Positions 1 through 11,207 of a stretch of DNA of 64,000 nt are shown in pieces (within the stretch, counting starts at the first letter, position 1; the number at the start of each line of letters is the position of its first letter). Source of the DNA: Agelas oroides (lineage: Eukaryota > Porifera > Demospongiae > Agelasida > Agelasidae); assembly GCA_949130485.1 (NCBI GenBank), contig OX422192.1, positions 558,001 to 622,000 of the forward strand, written 5' to 3'. The notes under the pieces were generated by a model that was not told the origin of the DNA, made no database searches, and saw only the letters and a list, made by a program, of their open reading frames with translations. The translations under genes and the position numbers were made by a program.

Positions 1-26
1 TGAAATATGTTTTGCACAATCACAAT

Positions 27-80
27 GGCTACATAACATCTAGGCTTGCTTTTGGGAGATGTGGTTCATTAATTTTTTTA
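27..80 (+). repeat. Fragment of an interspersed repeat (CATCTAGGCTTG...GGGAGATGTGGTTC)
   Basis: The sequence CATAACATCTAGGCTTG followed by GGGAGATGTGGTTCATTAAT recurs at about 28622-28673, and in variant or reverse form at about 26950-27000, 27227-27275, 41577-41620 and 49561-49592. No ends or coding capacity could be defined. It sits directly against the minisatellite that follows, and the copy at 28.6 kb is likewise followed by tandem repeats. Confidence 0.6.
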
Positions 81-1290
81 TGCATGTGTGCATTCATGCA
101 TGGCATGCAATGTACATGTGCTCTTCAGTACATGCATGTGTGTGCATTCATGCATGGCATGCAATGTACATGTGCTCTTCAGTACATGCATATGTGTGCA
201 TTCATGCGTGGCATGCAATGTACATGTGCTCTTCAGTACATGCATATGTGTGCATTCATGCATGGCATGCAATGTACATGTGCTCTTCAGTACATGCATG
301 TGTGTGCATTCATGCGTGGCATACAATGTACATGTGCTCTTCAGTACATGCATGTGTGCATTCATGCATGGCATGCAATGTACATGTGCTCTTCAGTACA
401 TGCATATGTGTGCATTCATGCGTGGCATACAATGTACATGTGCTCTTCAGTACATGCATGTGTGTGCATTCATGCGTGGCATGCAATGTACATGTGCTCT
501 TCAGTACATGCATGTGTGTGCATTCATGCATGGCATGCAATGTACATGTGCTCTTCAGTACATGCATATGTGTGCATTCATGCGTGGCATGCAATGTACA
601 TGTGCTCTTCAGTACATTCATGCGTGGCATGCAATGTACATGTGCTCTTCAGTACATGCATGTGTGTGCATTCATGCATGGCATGCAATGTACATGTGCT
701 CTTCAGTACATGCATGTGTGTGCATTCATGCGTGGCATACAATGTACATGTGCTCTTCAGTACATTCATGTGTGTGCATTCATGCGTGGCATGCAATGTA
801 CATGTGCTCTTCAGTACATGCATGTGTGTGCATTCATGCATGGCATGCAATGTACATGTGCTCTTCAGTACATGCATGTGTGTGCATTCATGCATGGCAT
901 GCAATGTACATGTGCTCTTCAGTACATGCATATGTGTGCATTCATGCATGGCATACAATGTACATGTGCTCTTCAGTACATGCATATGTGTGCATTCATG
1001 CATGGCATACAATGTACATGTGCTCTTCAGTACATGCATATGTGTGCATTCATGCGTGGCATACAATGTACATGTGCTCTTCAGTACATTCATGTGCGTG
1101 CATTCATGCGTGGCATACAATGTACATGTGCTCTTCAGTACATGCATGTGTGTGCATTCATGCATGGTATGCAATGTACATGTGCTCTTTCAGTACATGC
1201 ATATGTGTGCATTCATGCGTGGCATACAATGTACATGTGCTCTTCAGTACATGCATATGTGTGCATTCATGCGTGGCATACATGTGTGTG
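81..1290. repeat. 54-bp minisatellite, about 22 copies
   Basis: The unit includes GCATTCATGCATGGCATGCA and GTACATGTGCTCTTCAGTA and repeats every 54 bp, with a few shortened units. Copies differ mainly by a few substitutions (GCATGG/GCGTGG, GCATGC/GCATAC). Because 54 is divisible by three, all plus frames and some minus frames stay open; the resulting Cys/His/Met-rich translations are artefacts. The unit is rich in alternating purine-pyrimidine steps and small palindromes. Confidence 0.95.
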
Positions 1291-1860
1291 CATGTTGTAA
1301 TTACCTATGTGTGTACACTGAGTGTGTGCACTATGTGTGCTCATATCTTGACCACAATCTTAATATTTTGACTCAATTCATGATGCTATAAATAGTAACA
1401 GGTGAGTAGTCTAAATTTAACCTGGTCTGAACTGTAGGTACTTAGTCTGCCCATACTAGCTGACAGTCTAATTGTATTGTACACTGTGCATGAATATGGA
1501 AGCGTTAGGGAGTACTGTGAAGATGTTTGTTAAATATGGAAGCATTAGGGGAGGGAATATGGGGATGCTGGCTTTGAGCTTTGATAACATCGTGGAGACT
1601 ACCCACACAACTTAACAATGAAGGACCTTTCAGTCACTTAAACCCAGTCAACAGCCGACCCTGGCACAGCTGACTTTGGTGTGTTGTAAATACACAGACG
1701 ATACTATAAACTCTCAGGAGATTTCCCCTAGCACCAATTGTCAACACAACGATTGAGCTACTCAACCAAGGGTGATGTATGTTTACGAAAATAGAGAGGA
1801 TTAGCCCAAAACAAAATCCTGTAAGGGTACATTAGCAAGTACATGTTTTCAAAGTTACAA

Positions 1861-2119
1861 AGTGTGTCACAAGCGTTGTTGTTGCAAGGGTTGCTGACCT
1901 CCCCGAAGCTTGTAGTGTGTCACAAGCGTTGTTGTTGCAAGGGTTGCTGACCTCCCCGAAGCTTGTAGTGTGTCACAAGCGTTGTTGTTGCAAGGGTTGC
2001 TGACCTCCCCGAAGCTTGTAGTGTGTCACAAGCGTTGTTGTTGCAAGGGTTGCTGAAGGGAAGCTTGTAGTGTGTCACAAGCGTTGTTGTTGCAAGGGTT
2101 GCTGAAGGGAAGCTTGTAG
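1861..2119. repeat. 53-bp tandem repeat, five copies
   Basis: The unit starts GTGTGTCACAAGCGTTGTTG and ends near CCCCGAAGCTTGTA. Three full copies are followed by two shortened ones in which GACCTCCCCGAAGC is replaced by GAAGGGAAGC. No coding signal. Confidence 0.9.
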
Positions 2120-3196
2120 TCAAAACAGCTTTCGACTGTGTACACAGAGACACAGCTGGCTTTGCAAGTTGATACAGGAACCAGGACTGTGATCATTACA
2201 GCTTTTGTCTATAAAATAGCATGGACTACCAAGGGCTGCTGTAATCTGCTCTGAGAAAGGTTACCTTCAACTGTTTCAACACTTTTCCATGGCAACACAG
2301 TAGAGTTGATGATGATACCACATATTACTATTCGGACTATTTCCAGGTACAGTTGGGGGTGTGGCCCATGCTCGTTAGCCAAGTAAACGAAAAAAATTTT
2401 ACAGCTGGTTTTCTCAGAGTCGAATTCATTATTACTTCAGTATACTAGGTATGTCACTCCCCCTTGGTACTTCAAGTAGCAGTTTGTAAGGGAGCATGCT
2501 CCTGACCGCCTCTTTGGTGCTGCTCGCTGATAATCATGACGTGGGATGCAGTACAGTCCAACCCAATTATCTGAACTGCAATTATCCAAGCACCTCTAAT
2601 ATCCGAACACTTCAGCTTGGTCCCATGCATAATATAAGCGTAGCATAACCACGATTAATTGAAACCCTCAATATGTGAATGTTTTTGTCCCAGCTAAGGT
2701 TCGACCGTTTTGTTGTCATGGCACCATGTGATGTTCCAGACCATTGTGCTGCCGTGTGGGTCATGTAACCGCATGTGCCTTGTAAGAACGCTTCTCTAAA
2801 TTTGTAGCAACAGTGAATTGACATGTTTTTCAAGTAGTTGGATGATGTTGAGGGCTAATTACAAAGCCACACCAAAGTGAGTGTGTTGATGATGGCCATT
2901 CACCACATGTGTAGCCAAGGGAGGGGTGCTGCTGATCTAGCCTTGTCTGCAGCCAGATTGACTCGTGTCTGCAGCAACCAACCAAAGCACATGTAGTGTT
3001 TAGCTACACCTGTCTCATCTCCTCCCTTCTTTTACTCTTCCTCCTTCCTGTTTCCTCTCCTCTCTCTTCCCCTCCACATCTTTCTTACTGCCCTCCCTTC
3101 CTTGTGATATCCCCTCTCCTCCTCCTCCCTCTCCTCCTCCCTCTCCTCCTCCCTCCCCTCCTCCACCCTTCCTCCCCTCCCTCCCCTCCCTCACAG
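2120..3196. other. Non-coding stretch left of the first recognised plexin exon
   Basis: No exon of the plexin juxtamembrane or transmembrane region was recognised here. Around 2548-2615 the sequence resembles the AT-rich interior of pogo/Tigger-like debris (ATTATCTGAACTGCAATTAT, TAATATCCGAACAC). From about 3010 to 3196 it is a CT-rich tract leading to the acceptor of the next exon. This region and 1392-1860 are probably intron. Confidence 0.5.
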
Positions 3197-6100
3197 CATC
3201 CTACAAACACTGCTCTCAGAGCTGATGCGGAAGACAGTCGCCAAGTCTCACCCGAAGCTGCTCCTCCGCAGAACAGAGTCTGTTGCTGAGAAGATGCTCG
3301 CCAACTGGCTCTCCTTCCTCCTCTTCCCACACGTCCTGGTAAGATTACACCCCATCACCTCCCCTCCTCCATCCTTTCACCCCTCCACATCTCCACCTCC
3401 CAACTTTGCTTATGGACCTGATTGATCTACCATTCCAGATTGCCTATACAAAGCAACTGCTGAGTCAGCAAACACATAGCTGTTTTTCTCCTTCTCCTCC
3501 TCACTCCTCCTCCCCCTCCCTCCTCCTCCTCCTCCTCCTCCTCCTCCTCCTCCTCCTCCTCCTCCTCCTCCTCCTCCTCCTCCTCCTCCTCCTCCTCCTC
3601 CTCCTCCTCCTCCTCCTCCTCCTCCTCCTCCTCCTCCTCCTCCTCTCTAGGAACACGTTGGTGAGCCCCTGTTCATCCTCTATCGGGCAGTCAAGAGCCA
3701 GCTTGAGAAGGGACCAGTGGACATCCTCACGGGAGAAGCCAGACACTCCCTCAGTGAGGAGAAACTGCTCCGTCAGCATCTTGATGTAAAGGTAGGTGAG
3801 GGTGTGTGGTGAGTGTGAATAGTGTGGAGATGGGTGTGGCATGTGTGGGTGGGAAGGTGTGTGAGTGTGAGGGCAGCATGGTTGCAGTGGATAGGGAAGC
3901 TTTTTCATACATGTATGAGGCTTTTCGTATTTACACTCACTTTCTCACCTATAATATATACTCTCTCCTCCCCTCCCCACCCCCACTCTATCCTGTATTT
4001 TTCTCCTGCTCCCTCCTCCCCTCCCCTCCCCTCCCCTCCCCTCCCCTTTCCCACCTCCCCCCCTCACAGTCAGTGGAGGGTGTGATTGAGACCGAGAGCG
4101 GTGAGGAAATATCCATCAAGCTGTTGGACACAGACAGCGTGACACAAGCCAAGGAGAAGGTTCTGGACGCCCTCTACCGCAACACTCCTGTCTCCAAGAG
4201 ACCACAGCTCACAGAAGTAGACCTTGGTGAGTGTGTGAGGTGTGAGGGTGTGAGGGTGTGAGGTGTGTGACAATTAACAAGAGAGTGAGTGTGATATGCA
4301 CCTGTGTGCGTGATCTTGCTTAATAATCATCTTTTCCTCCCTCCTCCCTTGTCCCTCCCTCCATCTCCCTCCCTCCCTCTCACTCCACCTCCCTCCCTCC
4401 CTTCTTCCTTCCTCCCTCCCTTCCTCCCCTCCCTCCCCTCCCTCCCCTCCCTCTCCTCCTCTCTCCCTCTCCCTCCCTCCCATGCAGAGCTACGTCGTCC
4501 CAATGCTGGTGTTGTGCTTCGTGATCAAGACCAGACCAACATCAAGGAGGGAGAGTGGACCAGGGTCAACACCCTCGGACACTACAAGCTGGACGAGATG
4601 GTAGGCAGGGGAAATCCCTTTCATTGTAGATGTTTAGTGGTTATGTTAGTATCGCATAGTGGTGATGAATCGTTGAAAGTCTTGAACGGTCATCCACTAC
4701 CTCTCAAATAACACACAATGATGTCATAATGAAGGGGGTTTCCCCTAGTTGCTTACCATGTATTGAAACTTTGATTGATTGGTCAATGTATCTATCAATC
4801 AAAGTTTCAATACATGGTAAGCAACTAGGGGAAACCCCCTTCATTATGACATCATTGTGTGTCATTTGAGAGGTAGTGGATGTGTATTTATAGTGGAAGA
4901 TTTGTCGACAGTCTTTTTTGATTATTTGGTCAACGAAGAAGGTTATCTGTTACCAGCTTGCATTCAGAAACAACATTGCTGATGTTTCAACTGAATGCTC
5001 CAGTTGTCATATTTTGCCCTGATGACGACTGGACCATTCAGTCGAAACGTCGGCAAGTTATTTTCCAAGCTCAAGTTGGTAACAGATAACCTTCTTCAGT
5101 TAATCTGGAGCCAACTTTGAAGCCACTGAAATATTTCGTCAATAGCTATCAATGACATGTTGAATATGCAGGGCTGGCCACTTCGTGTAATAAAAATTTA
5201 AAGCAAGTGCATAGGGGTTAGTCAGATACCACATGGGGATGGCTGGGACCTTCCCAACAACAAAAAAATGAAATCTGGGTATGTGTGGTCGATAGGCGTG
5301 CCCATGCCAACTCAAAATGAAGCATTTGTAGAGTGTATCTAGCAAAAAGAAGCACAGACAAGACAGTTTTTCAGCATTTTGCACAGTTTGAAGGTATATT
5401 TAGCACTAATTAGAACGGCCTGGATCTGGAGAACTGGTATTTTTTGTGCCAATAGACAGACAGACAGACAGGCAAACAGACAGACAGACAACGACGACAG
5501 ACGGACACAACCAATCACTTTATCCCTTGCGCATGCGCATGGGGTAATCAAAATCAAAGAACAGGATTTGTACAGACAAGTACATTTAGTTAAGCACCAG
5601 TTGAAAAGGTGGTAAATTTCTATGTATAACGAGGAAAAGCCGGGATAGGAAAGCATTTAAGCCTACTTTTGAAGGAGGATGAGGAAAGACTGTTTACAAT
5701 TGAGGCAGACAGAGAGTTCAAAAGGTCTAACATCAATGAAAAAAGAATGCTTATAAGACATCGTTGCGTACCATTTGATATGCAGCGGTGAAATTTTAGG
5801 AGAGACTGATCACGTTACTCATTGGTCAGTCGTGACCATATTTGGCTTTTCTTGTGGTATGCATGAGGCACAAACACCAGGATACCAGTGCTTGTATTGG
5901 CTCACATGCACCTGTCATGATAGTCAGTATAGAGCGTTTTCAGCACGTGATCACAATTCCGTATACTAGAAATAAACCGCCATTTTGGTGTACAACTTGT
6001 ACAGTATGTTATTAGCAGTATATGCGATATCGATTAAAACACCCACAGGTAAGCGTTTATATAGCTGTTTTAACTTATGTAGCAATGGTATTTTGTCCGA

Positions 6101-9100
6101 TTCAACACATATTAGAAGCATTATAAGTATATCACTCATTTCGTGAAGATCGCCATAGAAGCTCCTATCTCGTTGTGCACCAAAATGGCGGCTGTTTTCT
6201 GTTTCCCTTCGTAATCTCGAACGTAATGACGTCACGTGCAATCGCTCTATAGATTACAATGATTGTTGTACCAGCTACTTGGCAACTAAGTGATATATAG
6301 TTGATAAGGAGCCCATTAGTGCCTTGAAATCTAAAATTCATGTATCCTCCCCCCCCCACACACCACTCCCTCCCACCATTACCTCCCACACACACCCTCA
6401 CCCCCCACACCCCCCCACACCACTCCCTCCCACCATTACCTCCCACACACACCCTCACCCCCCACACCCCCCCACACCACTCCCTCCCACAGTCCCAAGC
6501 TCACATTGACAACCCCAAGGCCCCGATCCCAAGATTCAGGATAGTGCTACGCCCCCATAGACCCGTCAGCGACATGAGTAAGATCTTAACCACTTTGTAT
6601 ATTCCTCTATCTTCTTCATTCTTCTTTCCTCCCCTCCCCCCTCCTTCCCACTCCTCCCCTCCCTCTCCTCCCCTCCCCCCTCCCTCCCTCTCCTCCCCTC
6701 CCCCCTCCCTCAGGTTTTGACACACTAGGTACTATCATCGCTAACGTCAATGTGTCACGTAGCTCCCTCCTTTCTTCGGAGCTTCCTCGCGTCTACCATC
6801 TGGTGAAGCCAGAGTTAGGAGAGGCAGAGGATGGGGGGCCACGACAGGGAGCCAAGATCATGTCCGAAGTGTTCCTCACTCGGCTGCTCTCAACCAAGGT
6901 AAGGTGGTTCTTGCTAGAAATCTACTTCCAAATGGTGCATAATACAATAGGGGCTTTCCAAAACCACACCCCCTCCATTAAATTTTCTCCCAGCATCTTG
7001 AGCTACCTACCATAGTTAGTACTCTATGACTGCAGACTGACTTGCAAATTTCAGCTTTATACCATGTTTCATTCGTTGGATATGCAGGCTTCAAGTTTGA
7101 AACTTTCCTGTATATTTAGATGAAGATTGGGGCCAGATTGGGTCCTAGCTATTAAAATGTATGGGAAAACTGAAATTTTGAGTGTGCAGATCTCAGAAAC
7201 TAAACATGCTATCCAGCTCAAATTTTCAACTTAGTCTCTTCCTAATGAGTACTAAGTCATATCTAAAATTCAGGACAATCAGAGGTACTCCCCAAAAGTG
7301 GGTGGGTTTTGGAAAGCCCCTATAGGCAGGTACGAAACACCCTCTCTGCACACTGGGAAGCTAGGATAGTAACTGCTGTGAGCAGGGTTTAGGAAGTGAT
7401 CCAAATGTGCTCTTACCTAAATTCACCACATCCAAATGGTGCTGCAATTAACCAAAACCATCCAACTCTGATGGTGTAGGTGTAGCTACAGTGGAACCCT
7501 GTTATTCCAAACACCTCGTTTTAATGGACATTTTGCTCAGGTACGGATTGCAGCTAGTGGAAAAATTTGTGGCAAAGATGCATGTAATTTGTAGAACTTT
7601 TTTGTTAATCAGGAATCAAGAAGGAAGTGTATTATCTTAACTCTCGCCATTTTCTACCCTTCCTTTCTTTCCTCACCCTCCCCTCTTCCCCCTCCCCTCT
7701 CCCTCCTCCCCTCTTCCCCCTCCCCTCTCCCTCCCCTCTCCCTCCTCCCCTTCCTCCCCTCCCCTCTCCCTCCTCCCCTCTTCCCCCTCCCCTCTCCCTC
7801 CCCTCTCCCTCCTCCCCTCCTCCCCTCTCCCTCCTCCCCTCTCCCTCCTCCCCTCTTCCCCCTCCCTCTCCCTCCTCCCCTCTTCCCCCTCCCCTCTCCC
7901 TCCTCCCCTCTTCCCCCTCCCCTCTCCCTCCTCCCCTCTTCCCCCTCCCCTCTCCCTCCTCCCCTCTTCCCCCTCCCCTCTCCCTCCTCCCCTCTTCCCC
8001 CTCCCCTCTCCCTCCTCCCCTCTTTTCCCTCCCCTCTCCCTCCTCCCCTCTCCCTCCTCCCCTTCTCCCTCCTCCCCTCTCCCTCCTCCCCTTCCTCCCC
8101 CTAACAGCGTATCCTCCAGCCATATGTGGACGATCTCTTCCACGCCATATTTGCCATTCCTCGAGGCCGTCCCCTTCCAAAGGCCATCAAGTGTCTCTTT
8201 GACTTCCTGGACCTGCAGGCTGCAGAGCTCGGTATTCAGGACCATGAGATCCTGCACACCTGGAAGACTAACAGGTGAGCGGGTAGCCTCTTCCCCTTCT
8301 TCTTCAGCTCTCCTCCCCACAGACTGTCTCAGGTCTTGTGTCCAGGCCTCTCCCCCCACCTCCCCCCATCTCCCCCCCCACTTCCCCCCCATCTCCCCCC
8401 AACCTCCCCCCCATCTCCCTCTTTCGTTCAAGGGCCCCTCCCCACCTCTGTCTGCTTAGGGTGTCACTCGCATGATAAATGGACCAGGCCTTCCCCCTCT
8501 GTTTTTGTGTACTGCAAGCGACCAAAAACTGGACAGTGGGAAGGCTACTGGGAACGAGGCTAGCCTGGTAGAGTTTGACTTGGATGTCAGTTGTAGTTGC
8601 TTAGCTACTGATCTTGAAAGATAGTTTTGTCCACAACTGCCACTGTGTACTTGGCTCAGTGATGGGGGGGGACTTGTCAATGATTTTCTCTTCTTCCCCC
8701 TATTCCTCCCCTTTCTCCCTCCCCCCACACTCAATTGCCACTGTGTACTTGGCTCAGTGGATGGGGGGGAGGGGTTGCCTCTTGTCACTGATTTGTGTTG
8801 CAATGCTAGTGCATGTATATTATATATGGAGCTCACAAACTGCTTGAAGGATCAAGGGACTTGATTTTCGTCTTCCCTCCTCCTTTCCCTTTCTCCCTTC
8901 CCCCCTACACACCCACACACTAGCCTCCCGCTACGTTTCTGGGTGAACCTGATCAAGAATCCTGACTTTGTGTTTGACATCCACAAGTCAGCGACAGTGG
9001 ACGCCTGTCTCACCATCGTTGCTCAGGCGTACATCGATGCCTGCTCCACGGCTGAGCTCCGGTACACAAAGGACACACCCTCCGCTCGGCTGCTCTACGT

Positions 9101-11207
9101 CAATGAGGTCAAGAACTACAAGAACGAAGTCCGGCAGTAAGTGGAGGGGGGAGGGAGGGAGGGAGGGAGGGAGGGATACCTCATTTCTCCTTTTTTTAAC
9201 CGGCAAATTTCTGCTGTCTTTTGATGTGTTATGTGACTTCCCTTCTCCCCTTTTCCACCTCTCCCCCACCCCCCTCCCTTCACCTTCAGGTACTATGACT
9301 CTATCCAGTCTCTGCCGAAGCTGGCACCATCAGAGATGCAGGAGTACTTGCGTGAGACCGCTCAGGTGTGTGCTAACTCAGTGAGGCAGTGTGCGGAAAG
9401 CGAGCCTGACGCAGGAACGATGGTAATGCCACTCGCCTCGTTCCTATTTCCAAGACCCCAATAGACACCTTTCTGAGCATCAGGTTTCCATGGTAATATG
9501 TCATATGTAGAAGTCAAGCGCAAGTACAAGTCAGTACAGTACTTTTGTTGCGTTGATGAAAACAGCGTGATCGCATTCTACATCGACTTTATGGAAAGGC
9601 CAGAGAGGGAGCGGGGAATGGTATTTCGGAGACATTTCTCAATATGATCCTCCTCACAAGCTTTCACGCAATCATTGTGCACGATTGTGTGAAAGAGCAC
9701 ATAAGAACGGGCGGCTACAGGAAGAGCGTGAAACTACGTAAAATTCCAAACCAGTCGGAATCTACCTACTGCCAGTACTAAAAATAGTAACATGTATGCG
9801 CAGCTGCACATAGACATGTTGCTAAGCATGTGCCGGGTGTTCTATTTTTAGTACGGTTCAATAATTAATAATTTTGACCGGACTACGGGCTTCTATTGGA
9901 GTTACACGCTCTTCCTCTAGCTGCCCGTTCTTATGTGCTCTTGTTGTGTGATGTTCTTTGAATTAAGTGATTATGGGGAGAATTTTAGCAAGAAATGCTT
10001 TTGACTTACTGTTTTCTGTTTGGTCCAAGGAATCGCTGTACAATGCGTTCATGTCACCACACTAACAGACCAGTACAGACTTCCACTCTAAGCACTCAAT
10101 TGACCCCCAATATGATATATGTAATACCATAGAAACCGGTTGCTCAGAAAGGGCTCTATACGACGCTTCCTATATCCTGAGCCCTTTTGTAAGATGCCTC
10201 ATTCCCAGATTCATTCCTGTTTCTATTCCATTCCACAAGTGCCTCATTCCCAGACCACCTATATGTACATACAATGTAGTGGCATATGCATTTACAGCAG
10301 TTTACATTATACAGTGGAACCCCGCTTAACGGACACCCCTCAACAGCGGACGCCCACGATGTAACGGACAATTCTGAAAGTCCCGACTGTCCTTCCATTC
10401 ACTTCAATACTTAAGCAACCCCTGAATAGCGGACACCTCGCTACTTCATATAACGGACAGTTATCGCAGTCCCAATTGTACACAAACAATACTTAATGAC
10501 CCTGATTTAGCGGACACCTATCGATCTTTCAGCAAGACTATCCACCATCACTGCTGGAATTAACAAGTTGACATTAGACTAGCGCTGTTACCCGTAATAC
10601 TAGCCTCTGGTTAGCCTTCCCCACCAGGGGAAAGTTCTGAAAACGTAGCCAGGTTGTGCTCAACAGCTTGATTATGCATACCACGCCTACCGGAAATATA
10701 CCGGAACCCCCTTAGTTAGGGACACCTCGCTATAAGGGACAAAATGTTGGTTCCCATGCAATGGTGTCCGTTATAGAGGGGTTCCACTGTAACCTCGTAC
10801 CCAGGCCACGTGGGAGAATGAGAGTTGCTTTTTCTCTCTTAGCTATGTGGCCTAGGCAAGAGGCTATTTTCAGTGCTGTTACGATATCCAGTTACCATAA
10901 CAACAACAGTGTTAGCCAATCAAATTGCTGTTGCTGGCCCACATAGTTGTCACTCTTGTAACCGTATATTATAGAAATGAAAACGCTAAATTCAGCAATT
11001 TGTCATGATGTTATATGACATAATGCTCTGTTGTTTCTCTTCCTCTACCAGACGCGTCAGCTGTACTTTGTGACAGAGAGTGCTCTCTACGAGCTCTTCA
11101 AGTACGCCTCCAAATATGGAGAGGAAATTTCTGAGGCTCTTAGCGAGGAAGGACTGAGTGTCCTCGCCAGTAGCTTTGAGGAACTTCAGAAATCGCTCAA
11201 AGTTTGA
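3197..11207 (+). CDS. Plexin, C-terminal cytoplasmic part (last ten exons; 5' end outside window)
   Basis: Semaphorin receptor; the cytoplasmic half is a GTPase-activating domain for Rap/Ras-type GTPases interrupted by a Rho-binding domain. Exons: 3197-3338, 3651-3791, 4070-4226, 4488-4600, 6493-6577, 6714-6898, 8108-8274, 8924-9136, 9290-9365, 11052-11207. They join in frame to about 478 codons ending at TGA. Visible marks: [13 protein letters not shown] (first catalytic arginine region), [31 protein letters not shown] in the Rho-binding part, [14 protein letters not shown], and [18 protein letters not shown] with the second arginine. The order matches plexin A/B cytoplasmic tails as I know them. 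The protein ends SLKV, a possible class II PDZ ligand, whereas vertebrate B plexins end in a class I type. Nearly every intron has a long CT-rich tract before its acceptor. The orthology subclass cannot be decided without the ectodomain. Confidence 0.95.
3512..3648. repeat. (CTC)n microsatellite at a 3' splice site
   Basis: About 45 CTC/CCT triplets run up to TCTCTAG, the acceptor of the second plexin exon in the window. It takes the place of the polypyrimidine tract. Translations give poly-Leu or poly-Arg and are not genes. Confidence 0.95.
4691..4882. repeat. Near-perfect foldback element (arms about 88 bp)
   Basis: Left arm (about 4691-4779) contains CATCCACTACCTCTCAAA, ATGATGTCATAATGAAGGGG and TACCATGTATTGAAACTTTG. 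The right arm (about 4794-4882) is its reverse complement with very few differences, with a loop of about 14 bp. It lies in a plexin intron and is probably a young MITE-like insertion; no coding content. Confidence 0.9.
4917..5100. repeat. Interspersed repeat with GATGA-stem-CGAAACG motif
   Basis: Contains GATGACGACTGG, then CATTCAGTCGAAACGTC, where CGACTG pairs with CAGTCG. TTGGTAACAGATAACCTTC near its right end matches the copy at about 56165-56230. The segment TTCAACTGAATG is a partial inverted copy of the CATTCAGTCGAAACG motif. Probably a retroposon tail or foldback; family not identified. Confidence 0.55.
5455..5500. repeat. (GACA)n microsatellite
   Basis: AGACAGACAGACAGACAGGC-type repeat in the long plexin intron, following a sequence (CCTGGATCTGGAGAACTGG) that looks like transposon 3' end debris. 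Confidence 0.7.
5929..6251. repeat. MITE with terminal inverted repeats TATAGAGCG...CACGTGA
   Basis: The left end TATAGAGCGTTTTCAGCACG and inner CCGCCATTTTGGTGTACAA are matched in reverse at the right by TTGTGCACCAAAATGGCGG and CACGTGCAATCGCTCTATA. Length about 323 bp; no coding capacity. Intronic in plexin. Confidence 0.75.
6350..6492. repeat. 61-bp C-rich tandem repeat before a plexin acceptor
   Basis: Two and a part copies of a unit holding CACTCCCTCCCACCATTACC and CACACCCTCACCCCCCACAC end at the ACAG acceptor of the exon at 6493. Confidence 0.85.
6947..7322. repeat. MITE with ATAGGGGCTTTCCAAAACC terminal inverted repeats
   Basis: ATAGGGGCTTTCCAAAACC at the left is exactly reversed as GGTTTTGGAAAGCCCCTAT at the right. 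About 376 bp, non-coding, in the plexin intron after 6898. Confidence 0.8.
7660..8107. repeat. Long CTCCCCTCTTCCCC-type pyrimidine tract
   Basis: About 440 bp of imperfect (CCTCCCCTCT)n repeats ending at CTAACAG, the acceptor of the plexin exon at 8108. Open frames on both strands are low-complexity shadows. Confidence 0.9.
9692..9943. repeat. MITE family M1 copy 1 (AAGAGCACATAAGAACGGGCG ends)
   Basis: About 250 bp with long terminal inverted repeats (AAGAGCACATAAGAACGGGC / GCCCGTTCTTATGTGCTCTT) and a shared interior (ACTAAAAATAGTAACA, GTGTTCTATTTTTAGTA). TTGTGTG flanks both ends, a likely 7-8 bp target duplication, which would suit a hAT-like element. Other copies: 16604-16824, 22462-22720, 44236-44485. 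Confidence 0.85.
10312..10789. mobile_element. Non-autonomous pogo/Tigger-like element
   Basis: The termini CAGTGGAACCCC and GGGGTTCCACTG are inverted and flanked by TA on both sides. The interior has several direct copies of AGCGGACACCTCGCTA-like motifs and no transposase frame. Assignment to the Tc1/mariner superfamily (pogo branch) rests on the TA duplication and the CAGTGGAACC end. A partial copy lies at 54526-54597 and a left-end fragment near 7490. Confidence 0.75.

Noticed and set aside
12-1391. Long Cys/His/Met-rich open frames in several frames at the left end
   Set aside because: They are produced by a 54-bp repeat whose length is a multiple of three; the same peptide appears in three frames and no start, intron or family signal supports translation.
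3406-3908. Poly-leucine and poly-arginine open frames
   Set aside because: Direct translations of the (CTC)n tract in a plexin intron.
7627-8431. Pro/Leu/Ser-rich and Gly/Glu/Arg-rich open frames of about 180-250 codons
   Set aside because: Low-complexity pyrimidine tract before a plexin acceptor; overlapping frames on both strands give equally long products.
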